The notes below the pieces were generated by a model. That model was given only the letters and a program-made list of their open reading frames with translations, was not told the origin of the DNA and searched no databases. A DNA stretch of 64,000 nt, taken from assembly GCA_032718565.1 (NCBI GenBank), contig JAVGVS010000304.1, positions 248,001-312,000 of the forward strand, in the 5' to 3' direction. Below, one piece after another: positions 35,331 through 47,300 of this stretch (its first letter is position 1; the number at the start of each line of letters is the position of its first letter). This stretch comes from Distichodus sexfasciatus (lineage: Eukaryota > Chordata > Actinopteri > Characiformes > Distichodontidae). A program made the translations under genes and the position numbers.

Positions 35331-35568
35331 GAATCACTGCTGTAGGAGGGCACCATGAAAAGTGGCAGCACCATAGCATGCAGCAGGAAAGGAAACACAA
35401 GAAGCTGAACTCTAACCAACCTTGGAAACAGTAGATGGGACTGCGTACCTTCCGTGGTTGGCTGAATCCTGAAACTGAATCTTAATTATAGGGACAACAT
35501 AAATGATGAAAGAAAGAACCAATGGGACTTGTTGACCATATTATTTATTACATTATAAAAAGTACATT

Positions 35569-35652
<84 letters not shown>

Positions 35653-36416
35653 GTATGTATATATATGTATATACACACACACAGAATTTGATGTAATTTC
35701 AAATCAACTATATAATTATTTCCTGATTTATCTAAAATGTATCACAATGAATGAAATAATTTTAACAAAGAAAACAAAAGCATCCACACCTGCTTTGCCA
35801 CCATACTGTACATCACATTGTTGAGTGTCTGTTCTTTACAGCCTTGTCTGAGAGAACCAAGCCTGACAAAAACAACTGTTGAAATATTTAACATCTCCAA
35901 TAGGTCTTATAATAAAAATACAATTTAGCACTACTGAAGCTTATCCAGCTTTCCTGACAACCTGTCTAGTTACAGGGTTTTCAGTTATTTAAGGTTAAAC
36001 CAGTCTGTAAATTTCCAGCAAAGTACAGTCATAACAGGTTGTTCATATCTTTTGTGTGGAATTCCGTCATGGTCAGATTGATTTTTATAGGAATTACTAG
36101 GTAAAAGATGTGTTTTTAATCCTTTAAAGAATCATTTCTAGGTCTGTATCAGATCGTGCTTTGGAAATTACTTTGTAAAGACTTTTAAAGAAAAGTTGCC
36201 ATATTTATACATTAAGATACACTAACTTGAGACATAAATAACTGCACAAGCCGACCCCAATACTGAATTTACATAAATTATTAAGACTCATCAAGAGTAA
36301 ATATAAAATAAAATCTGACATGCAGATTTCTGCTGACAGCACATTCAACCATGAAAGCCTCCCAGACAGAATTAACTTATCAACAAATATGGAATGTTTT
36401 AGATACGGGCGATAGG
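35331..36416. other. Intergenic, AT-rich
   Basis: It holds a (TA)n microsatellite at about 35573-35690 and otherwise ordinary AT-rich sequence. No gene or recognisable transposon was seen. Confidence 0.5.
35573..35690. repeat. (TA)n microsatellite
   Basis: About 120 bp of TA with GTA interruptions, ending in CACACACACA. Confidence 0.95.
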
Positions 36417-37288
36417 TTTATTAAGTAATATTTTATAAACTTAAAGTCAACCTTGGCCTTCCCCAAATTTGATCAGAAAATAAATTTGTTAAAACTACCT
36501 AACCCTTTCCTGCTCCCAAAAAAGTAGTGTTGGCAAAAATGGAATATATATCCTAAACAAAATGCATGGTTTTCTTTTTTATAAAAATTAAAGTCTGTGA
36601 AAGTGTAAGAAATCAGATCTTTACATAAACACAGTCTACATAAAATGGGATAATTCTGATGTAAAATGATGAAAGCAAACTGTTCAAACATCTGAAACAA
36701 AATAAATTGTATTTGTTTAATTGTACTACACATTTTTAAATTATTCTCACTGGTATGATGGAGTTAGTGTGGGAACCTCTTCTAAATTCTATTTCAGTAC
36801 ACATCATGCTGGAAGTTAGATTATTCTACATGATTTCTGCCAATTTCTGGAGTCATGTTGAAGCGCTGCAGTATTTAAATGTCTGAAACCTGCAAAAACG
36901 GATGAAGATATGCCATTACAATCCCAAAATAGTGGTGGTCTTGTTCTCTTACTGCAGATCTGTCCTTTATAGTCCAGTGCAGCACTCCCTGTCATAATAA
37001 ATATAAACCATGTGAAATGGATCCATGAAGGACAGCAGGTGGAACGACGCCCACTTTTCTGATATCTGGTGTTGATAAGGTTTTTGCAGTAAATAGAGGA
37101 GCATGCCAATTCCTCTTTGCCTCTCCTCATATTTCTAATTCTTTTTCCAGGCCCTGGTCACACATCACTATTTCACTTGTGCTGGTCTTGGGGCAAGAGG
37201 AAGAATGTTAATGCAACAGTGGGATAAGATAGTCAGCACTCCTTCCCCGCTGTCCTCCACTTAGTGCCGAAGACAAACGTTCATGCTG
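36417..37288 (-). other. Probable 3' UTR of gbf1
   Basis: Sequence directly after the gbf1 stop codon on the minus strand. The nearest plausible AATAAA on that strand is at 36417-36422. No conserved reading frame is present. The extent is an inference, and an earlier or later polyadenylation site is possible. Confidence 0.4.
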
Positions 37289-37530
37289 CTATTTCACCTC
37301 GGAAGTGTCGGCAGTTTCGGACAGCCGATGAGCCGGAAGCAGGGGGACGGGAGACGTGGCCTCGATGAGTGCGGGGTTTAGAATGATTGGCAGAGACATC
37401 GGGGGAACACCCACCTGGAGTGGAGAGGCAAGTGGCTGGAGGATTAAAGGAGATTGGCTGAGAGGAGGTGGTGACTCTGAAGTGTTCCGTACCGGGGTGA
37501 AGGGGGGCACTGGAGATGATATATCGGCTC
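37289..37530 (-). CDS. gbf1: gbf1 last coding exon
   Basis: Encodes ADISSPVPPFTPVRNTSESP, then LILQPLASPLQVGVPPMSLP and the conserved LPIILNPALIEATSPVP. The stop is TAG 37291-37289. The terminal TSEV-Lys resembles the human ending. Confidence 0.97.
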
Positions 37531-38316
37531 CTGTTTGAGTTTGAATGAAAAATCAATGAAAACACACTTGTAATGATGCTCAACAATGTTTACCGATGTT
37601 TGCTTTCAAGTTAAACGTGATATGAAAGCTAGTGCTTCATGTTGGATGACTACATTATGCTTGCATCAATCTCACCATTGGCACTGGGGGTTGGCATGTC
37701 CTGAGGTGATGTGGGTCTGCTGGGAGTCTTTGGCTCATTAGGGGCAGCTGGCACTGGCACCGTGGCTGGCACAGGGAGAGAAGCTGGAGGAACTGGAGCA
37801 GGAGGCAGAGGAGGTTCTGCAGGAACACTGGGGACAGGTTCTGCACACATTTGGGCAACAGAGTAGTGAAACGATTAACACATATAGAGAACCAAATGTC
37901 AAACAGAGCTGCACAATGTCATCATAAAATCATAATGATTATTTTTTGACCAATAGTGAGACCCTGATTAATAACCATGATTATTTACTATTTTTGTTCC
38001 TGTATTGTTTAGTATATAGTGTATAGAACACTTTGTGATTAAGTGGTTGAATAAATTGGTGATGTTGCCGTGTGTTGTAGACACAGGCCAAAGTTTCTGC
38101 AAATTATCAGCTGCTGTTCTTGGAAGTTCTTGAAAATTACATTACATTTATCATGATCATGGGAAAGCCATAATTGTAACTGTGGTTAAAATTCAATTAA
38201 TATCACAGCTCTAATCATAACTATTTACTGAAAGGCAGCACTTCAGAGACTTTCTAAAATATATGAGAAGCCTTTTGAGACATAATTCATACTTATTCTT
38301 ACACACATTATCATAG

Positions 38317-38352
<36 letters not shown>

Positions 38353-41300
38353 ACTACTATAGTCTCTCACACACACTACTACACTCTCTTCCATCAACAA
38401 TTATAATCTCTTACACACGCCACTATACTCTTACACTCACACTACTACACCTTTTTGCAAATAATCATGTAAAAAAAGATAGTTAATGTAAGAGAGAGAA
38501 TGATTAGATATGTGATGAGAATAATTGTTTGTGTATGTGGAAAAGGAATTGAGTTTGATTGAAAGGAAAATAATTTTAAATTCTCTTGTATCTGATTGGT
38601 TATACTGATTGAGGCTGTGCCTGATAATGCCGGTGATCCACGTTTGGAGATCATGTCAGAGAAATTTCCGACATTGTTATGACAACGCACAGAGAGTTGA
38701 AATATTATATTATATAAAATATTATTTAACTGTACACTATTATTCTATTTCAAAAGTAACACTATCATCTCAGATTTACAAAACCATTAAACCATGTGTA
38801 AGAGATTATGATTGTTGAAGTAAGAGGCTATAGTACCATGTGTGTAAGAGTATAGTGGTGTGTGTAAGAGATTATGATTGCTCATGTAAGAGGGTATAGT
38901 AGCGTGTATGAAAGGGAGTGACTATTTGTCATTGTGAACACACCACTGCACAGCACACAGTGCAGCACAACGAAATGTGACCTCTGCATTTGACCCATCC
39001 ATGAAGGAGCAGTGGGCAGCTAACATGGGCAGCCCCCAGGGAGCAGTGCTTGGGGATGGTATCTTTCTTATAAGTACCTCAGCGGTAACTACACCAGTCT
39101 GACAAACGAACCTGTGACCTTCTGATCAACGTAATCGTTATGCCACCATCTGTCCCAGTGTGAGAGACTATGGTGATGTGTGTAAGAAGAATTATGAATT
39201 ATGCCTCAAGGGGCCCCTCATGAAAATGCTCCCAAATGTGTGCTGTTACCTGGCATCACAGCCTGTTTAAAGAGTTCCTCTCTAAGACGGGGCAAAAAGC
39301 AGTCAATCCTCTCCCAGGTGATTTCCCACAGGTCAGAGTAGCCAGTACGAGAGTCGGCGCTGTGGAAGATCCCGGCTGTGTCCATCACCAGCAGCATGTT
39401 CTTCAGAGACTCAGGAATAGCCTCCAACTACAAAGCAACAGTCACAAACTAAAAGTGAGTTGACTCAGCACAGAACTCAAAATAACCCACATCCTGTTGA
39501 AAGCAATCAGGCAGTGAAAATGTGACTCTGAACTTCAAGAGTTCAAGAGGTTATTTCGGGTGAAATTATACGTGATGTGATGTATTTGTATCAGTTCCCA
39601 CTTCAGTACACCAGGGGCCGCTGTTACTACAAATTTGACTTTGTGGAGTGTTTGTGTGTTTGTGACTTCAGTGGTTAATACACCAGTTAACGGAACGGAG
39701 TCTGGGCAATTGCTGACAATACACAATCCCTGTTCATATCCAAATAAAACAGAATTCTTGCTTTATTTCCAGGCCTTACTGCACACATAAAAGAGTATTT
39801 GCTTGATATTGCTGACCGAACCCTCACCGGGACTCTTTGGAGATGCCCCGAGCTGACACTGACCATCTCGACCCTAGCAAGCTGACGCTGATCAGCTGAA
39901 CTCACCAGGAGTCCCCGGAGACGTCCTGAGCTGACGCTTGACCTTGTCAACCCTCCTGAGCTGATCCTGACCCACTGAACCCGCACCAGGACTCCATGGG
40001 GACATCATCATGAAACCAACTGGGATTGGACCCTATGGACGTCTACTGACTTAGCAGCACAATACTGAACTAATTTCAGCTTAATATTGCTAAGAGGGTC
40101 CTGCAAGTGGCCCAGCAACAACCCGGGATTCGAAATATCCCTTGGACTATTTTTGTGTCTTTGCTTCTTTAAATAACTAACAACTCATCTTGATCTATTG
40201 CTTGTTGTACATTAAATGTTCGCGCACCCGGTCGCCCAGAGGAGGATGGGGTCCCCCTCCGAGTCTTGGTTCCTCTCAAGGTTTCTTCCTACTAGAGGGA
40301 GTTTTTCCTTACCACTGTCGCCTCAGGCTTGCTTGTTGGGGGGTTTAGGCTGGTTATATATGCTTTGTGACAATGACTGTTGTTAAGAGCGCTATATAAA
40401 TAAATTTGAATTGAATTGAATTGATATTATATTAGGAAATCAGCATGGCTTAAATGAGTTTCTCACCAGGAGGTCGCTGGACCCAGCATGCATGTACTTG
40501 TCCATGAAATCTAAGATGGTGAGCCAGAGAGCAGCAAACGTGGGCAGAGAGAGTAGGGGTGAAAGATGCTGGAGAAACACCTGAGGAGCAAAGCACACCA
40601 AACTTTAGATATCTAAAGCTACATAACTGTGAATAAACACCACACAACTTCAATATAATCAACTGGTATACACTAGTACAGTGGTTCAAAAACGTTTTTC
40701 TGCAGGGGCCCCCTTCATAGAAAAGAATCCATCTGTCGTTCAGTACACTGCAGGATTTTTTCTCTCCCATTACATTATTTGCACTTTTCAGTCTGGTTTA
40801 TAATGAAGTTCAACACATGCTCGAGTCACCGCCTATATATCCCCAAACCAAAAAGGCTAGTTTTCCTCCATGATAAATGTTTACATGCATGAGCTAAGTA
40901 TACTACACATCATGTGTAAAGCAGATATTACATCAGTGCTGGAGGTGCTGGTGGAAATTTGGGTTAAACATGACCACGTGCTTTAAAAACATACTTAAGA
41001 GTTTAGTTTACAGGTTAATGACTTGTGTTAATATATAAACATTTCGAACCCTTCTTTCAACATATTTCATCAAAAATGCTCACAATGGCCTTAAGGCTGC
41101 TCAAAATAGCACTTCAAAACCTAAACATTTGATCAAATCAGAGTTGCAGCTGTAAGCCTGCCACTCTTCACTTTTAAAGTTTTTAATGAACCACCGCACT
41201 AGTAGACTGTGTTCTGATTCCAACTGTAAAACCTGTAAACACCAGAAGACAACGAGTCTATATCAGCTTTACACCACACATTTTTCTGTGCAGATTGTCT

Positions 41301-44300
41301 CTTTCACCTCTCAAAAATATAGGAATGTGGGCTAAAATCAAACGAAATACTGCGGTAAAAACCATGTTTTTGCAGCATTACATAGGGATGGGTACTGCAA
41401 CCTGGTACCAAATGGATCCCAGGGCTAATTTTTTGAAGACCGGAGTATTGGTAAGCTTTGACGTTAACGGTACTGCTTTCTGTAGTATAGAAATGAATAA
41501 ATCAGATTTTTTTTGTTTCTACATAAAAGTAATCTATCCCAGTTTATCTGACCAGCTCTGTTACTGATTAATACATTAATATTCTCTTGCATGCGTGCTG
41601 TTGTTGCTGCCCATTCTGTGTACGTATGCAGAAAGTTCTGCTCATGGTTGTACGTGATTTGTATACTAACATCTGTTGGACCCAGCCCAATCGGCAAGAG
41701 AAGGCGCACAAATTAAACTTTTAATTACATTTTAATACACTGCAAGACATTTGAATGCATATGTGCACAATCACATTAGACACTGAAATATATGACAAGT
41801 ACAGCCTGGCTACCAGGCAGATTTTATGCACAGAAAAGCTTAAATGCACAGAAAAGTCGAAAGAATTAAAACTAACATTACATTACATTTCACTTGGCAG
41901 ACGCTTTTATCCAAAGCGACTTACATCAGGGAACTAACAGAACTAAGTTCTAAGTGTAACTAACAAAAACGATGTATGTCTTTTATTTTATCATGATTTT
42001 AGTAATACTGTCACTGTCATGTTGACTTTTCTTCAGAAGAGCTGTTAAACGAGCAGTTTATACCAGCTTAATATCCTTCTGTCTGAAAACACTCTCCAAG
42101 ACCCACATCAGTCTGGGTTTAAAGCTACACATCATACTGGACTGCACTTGAAGCCATCTCTGGGAAAACTCCATGCAGCTAGATCTGCCAACCAGTCCAG
42201 TACCTGCACTGGCTCCCTGTGGCTGCTTGCATCAGGTTAAAATCCTTAACACTTGCCTTTAAGGCCAAGACTGGAACAGCACCTCCTTACTTATCAGCAC
42301 TGATCAAGCAACTAGTCATTTTTCATCAAACACGGCTTGTCTCAAACCACTGATATTTAATTTCCCTTAGACCTTAGTGCTATGGTTTATCAAACCCAGT
42401 AGAGGAAGACATTACAGATGGGCTGATCCACATTTTTTTTAGTTCCGATCCTATTCCGATACAAAGCTGCCGATATCGATATAGATTCCGATACCATATC
42501 TCTTTTTACTTAAACATTTAGACTCGTTTCTGGGAGAAAACTAAATTTTTGCATGTGCTAACAAATACAGGGGATATGTTAGTAGGCCTGTACAGCCTAA
42601 CTGCACACCCCACCTGTGTGATTTGCTAAATAAAGCAATGTTAATTTTTAAATGTTAATGTTTATTAGATTTTTTCTTCAAAAAGTATCAATAACAATAC
42701 CATTAAAGTACCAGGCCGATAAACCGTTAAAATCTTAACGACAGCATTACAAGCTGTCTTGTATACACATATGCACCACAAAAAAGATTGATTTTCCTAT
42801 CAATAGACATTTTGGATACTATATTAAAATCCTTTCTGGATGTATGCTCATTAAGTGCCCTGAGTGCTTGTTAAGATATGCAACGAACCTTGGAGAGCAG
42901 TGTGCAGGCCCTCATCCTTGTCTCCTCCATGCCACCGACATCAGCTGGACTGATATTGTCTAAGAGTTTAGTCAGCAGAGGAAAGAGAACCTGAAATAAA
43001 AAATTAAAATCTGTAATTGAGAAGACATCTGTGCATATTTATGTACAAGTGTCACCTAGTGTCTCCTTACCTTGTTGAAGCAGGATTCCCATTCCACAGC
43101 ATCTAGTGTTTGTAGATCGTGTACCAGCAACGCCCTCTGGAGATAGGTGAGAGCCTGCATGCGGACCTGTCGTCGGGCGTCACAGCACAGCCACGCCATA
43201 CCTGCAGGGGTCGGAATTCAAGGAGTGAGACAAGTGAGCTGGCGCAAGACTGGAATCAGAAGACTAATTGTGCTTGTGTTCTATTCTGAACTATTCAGAT
43301 TCTTCACTTGGGAGGCCAGAGGTAATTAATGTGAATTAGTGGGAGTGGGATCCACACACCAAGAATTTAAAAGAGAATCTCTCCGCACTTTCCGCACTTT
43401 TCCACAACATTTCGGCTAAATAGCCACTTATTTACTTCTCTTTTTGTTATAAAAATGTGCTTCACACCTACACCTGTTCACATATCTTACAGACATGGAA
43501 GATACATCTCGTCAGACGGGTAGAAATCTTTAGATAGAAAGCTTTCCTCCATTGTTCCTTATCTCTCCCTACCTGTGCTAACTTCTACTCCGCAAAGTCT
43601 TCCTTCTAAATTCAAATTCATTTATATAGCGCTCTTAACAACAGTCATTGTCACAAAGCACTTTACATATAACCGGCCTACTTCTTGAAGAATCTGCATC
43701 TAATCCTCGCAAAACTTTTGCCACTTTTTTTCCACAGTTTAAATCACCCTCTCTTCCTGTTTCTCCAGCTTTCACACCAGAGGACTTGGCCACATTCTTT
43801 GATGAGAAGATTGCTACTATTAGAAGCTCATTTCCTCTGTTTAATGAGCTGCCCACCTCCTCCCAGCTGCCCAGCTTTCCCATAAGGACACGTCTCAGAT
43901 CCTGATCGCTTGACCCGATCCCCTCAGATGTGTTGCAGATCATTTCTCAGAATCTTCTCCCACACTTTGCACACATAATCAATGGTTCTTTAATGACTGG
44001 TCATGTTCCAACTGCCTTCAAGTCTGCTGTTGTCACACCCATTCCAAAGAAACCATCTCTGGACTGCTCAGATGTTAACAACTACAGGGCAGTATCCCTG
44101 CTCTCCTTTCTTTCTAAAGTTCTGGAACGAGCAGTTTATACCAGCTTAATATCCTTCTGTCTGAAAACACTCTCCAAGACCCACATCAGTCTGGGTTTAA
44201 AGCTACACATCATACTGGACTGCACTTGAAGCCATCTCTGGGAAAACTCCACGCAGCTAGATCTGCCAACCGGTCCAGTACCTGCACTGGCTCCCTGTGG

Positions 44301-47300
44301 CTGTTCGCATCAGGTTAAAATCCTTAACACTTGCCTTTAAGGCCAAGACTGGAACAGCACCTCCTTACTTATCAGCACTGATCAAGCAACTAGTCATTTT
44401 TCATCCCATTAGAGCATCAAACACGGCTTGTCTCAAACCACTGATATTTAATTTCCCTTAGACCTTAGTGCTATGGTTTATCAAACCCAGTAGAGGAAGA
44501 CATTACAGATGGGCCGATCCACATTTTTTTTTTAGTTCAGATCCTATTCCGATACAAAGCTGCCGATACCGATATAGATTCCGATACCATATCTCTTTTT
44601 ACTTAAACATTAACACTCGTTTCTGGGAGAGAACTACATTTTTGCATGTGCTAACAAATACAGGGGATATGTTTACATCACAACACGTCATTAATTCTTT
44701 TTTTACGCAATTACATCCGTTTTTGTGCACGGAATTATTCACAAATAATTTCACATACAGAATAATCAATATAATGTCCGTTAAATTCCAAGTCTTGTGA
44801 CTTATTACTAAAATAACATAAAAAGAATATTCATTTAAATACAGTTGATAGCCATATGTTCTGATCAGAATGTCCTGCACTATTCAGATTTGTCATAGTT
44901 TGACATGTAAATGCTGACAGTCTTGAATTTAGTCCATTTCTGATAAAAAAAACTGACTTGTCTGTAGATCTGTTTTCCTTTTTTAGCTTTATTTAGTATA
45001 AAAGTGCTGGATCTGTAGACATAACTACTAGAAATGTGTTTTATTGGCTTGCAGAGCCTTTTTTATGTAGAGACATTCTTTGGCTAAGCACTATGAAGAA
45101 AATTAGTTTAGGAATCACTTCTTTTTCCATTTGGAATCCATCAGGATATAGAATAAAATTATTTGATAACAAATAATGCATCTTTATTTTTACTCACTAA
45201 CATTACAGAATGCAAAACAAATCTGATTAATTGAAAATGAAGAAATTTTGAAGTTTTTGGCAAATTTTGAGCCAATTTGGACTCATTTTGGACTCATTTA
45301 TTGGAGAGAACATTTTTGACATGATGGCATTCCACATGAGAGTTGTTTGGCGCGACGGCATTCCACACAATAACACGACAAATGCGTGTCCCGACATACA
45401 CTGAAAAAATAAAGTTTTTTCTGTAATAAAGGGGAAAACTGGACTGAACTGGAACACGAATGTTGAATGTTGGATGCGTGCTGTGAGAGACGCGCGCTGA
45501 CAAACAGAGCGGTGAGGAACACAGAAATTCCAAGTGAGAGCTAGTCTGGAAATTAAACAGTATATTTGCTTGATTTGCTTTTGGGGTTGTAGTGTGTTAC
45601 GTTGCTTTAGTGTGTAGTGTGTTTTGCTCATGGTCATATCAATATGTAGGAATTAGCGCGAACGTTGAACAAATTAAACCAGCTTTACCGCAGTAACACT
45701 TCCGATGCATAACGAATAGAGCATGCCAGCATATGCAAACATAGATAAACCTTCAATTTACGTATCGGCTCCAGACATCGGCCAAATGGCACCGATACCC
45801 CATCCAGCTATTTGATTCATTATCGGACCGATATCCAATCCACATATCGGTTTGGAGCAACCCTAGAACACGTGCATCAAGACTCTTTGCAGTGCTGGCT
45901 CCTCAGTGGTAGAAGAGACTTGATTTAAGTCTAGTTTTACAGAGTGCAACTACAGAGCACTTTTGTACATCACCCTGGATAAGATCTGTTATTGTAAATG
46001 TAAATAAATAGCAGCAAACCAATTCTACAAAATTATTTTGCATTTTTGGCCTGTAGAAGTCACAGGCCGTGAAGATGCACAATGCAACTTGGGGGCACAG
46101 AACGATTATGTGTAAAGATGAAAGCATCACTGTGCTCATTTCTGTTGTGGTCCTCCTAAAATGCTGTTTGCAGGCATTTGCTGTGAAAATTCCATTCCAA
46201 ATCAAAGTGGTGTAGCGTACAGTCACACTTATGTACAGTCGGCTATTAGTCAATAGTATTGACAAAGTCTCTCATGTCTTTCAGCAAATCCTCCAAACTT
46301 GGTGTGGCAAACAAATGAATCTGGAGTTAAGTGTGTCTTAACTGTCATTGAGATAATCAAAAAAGTGGTTTGAATATCAAAAAAGCAGAAAGGACAACCC
46401 CCCCACAACCTCCCCCTAACCCAATACAAGATATGTTGTTAAAAACATCGCCTAATAAGTATTATTTAAACAAAATGCAAAATGTATTTTTGCTTTATGC
46501 TATTAAATCTTTAAATCTACAAATACTCTGCATACAGCTTGGTAACAAATGAAAAAATATTTAAGCTATAATGAGCATGCATCTGCATGTACTATAAATC
46601 TAGAGATTAATCAACACAGAAAAACACTGTAACAATACAGTTTATACACATCAGAATCAAAGAATCTAAAGTCAAAAATGGCTGATGAATGCACATTTTC
46701 TGTCTGACCTTGAAGCAAAGGACACCAGCAGCTGGACCACAGCGTCTGAGAGTCTGCCTCGATTTTCCTGCCTCCAGCCTCCAGGTGTCGTTGTTCTTCC
46801 GCCCACGAGCTGTAGATACTGGCAGCCCGCGTGTGAAGTGTGTGCATCAGATCTAACAGCTACAGCACAGGCACAGACTCAGTTAAACACACAGCACAGA
46901 GTTCAGATTGCTTTCTTTAAAAAAAAAAAAATACAACTACTATTTGAACCCAGTGGGTTAGTGAACAGGTGAACAGCACAGAAGCTCAAAAATAAAATGT
47001 CTGCAGAATATGGCACAAATCTATGGATCACACAAGGTGATATCTCTTTATTTCAGATTGTCCTCTAATAAGTCTCTATGTTCTGAATCAGCCCTTTCAG
47101 GATTGTTTAACTGAGGAGACAGATGTGGAGTACAAGCAAATGTTCATTTCTCAGCAGGAAAAATTAGAAACTATTGGAATTACTCATACACAGAATTATT
47201 CATTTAATGACTTTTCTCAGTGAGAAATCACTGCTTCACTTTACATGAGTACATAAAAAAATAAATGGACAACATTTAAAAAAAGGAAAACATAAGGAGA

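Larger units (their letters stand above)
37841..39249 (-). other. gbf1 intron with microsatellite and inverted minisatellite
   Basis: It contains a (CA)n tract at about 38328-38352, an inverted repeat of CTCTTACACAC-type units (38330-38910), and a 200-bp dispersed repeat at 38925-39150. Confidence 0.7.

Noticed and set aside
36816..37130. A 104-codon minus-strand frame next to the gbf1 stop
   Set aside because: It lies in the probable 3' UTR, has no recognisable motif and is not linked by splice sites.
38320..38460. Possible CRISPR-like array of CTCTTACAC units
   Set aside because: Units are irregular, there are no constant spacers and the genome is vertebrate. It is an inverted minisatellite.
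45227..45637. A 136-codon minus-strand frame in a gbf1 intron
   Set aside because: It lies inside a hAT-like remnant, overlaps two other frames of similar length and has low-complexity composition.
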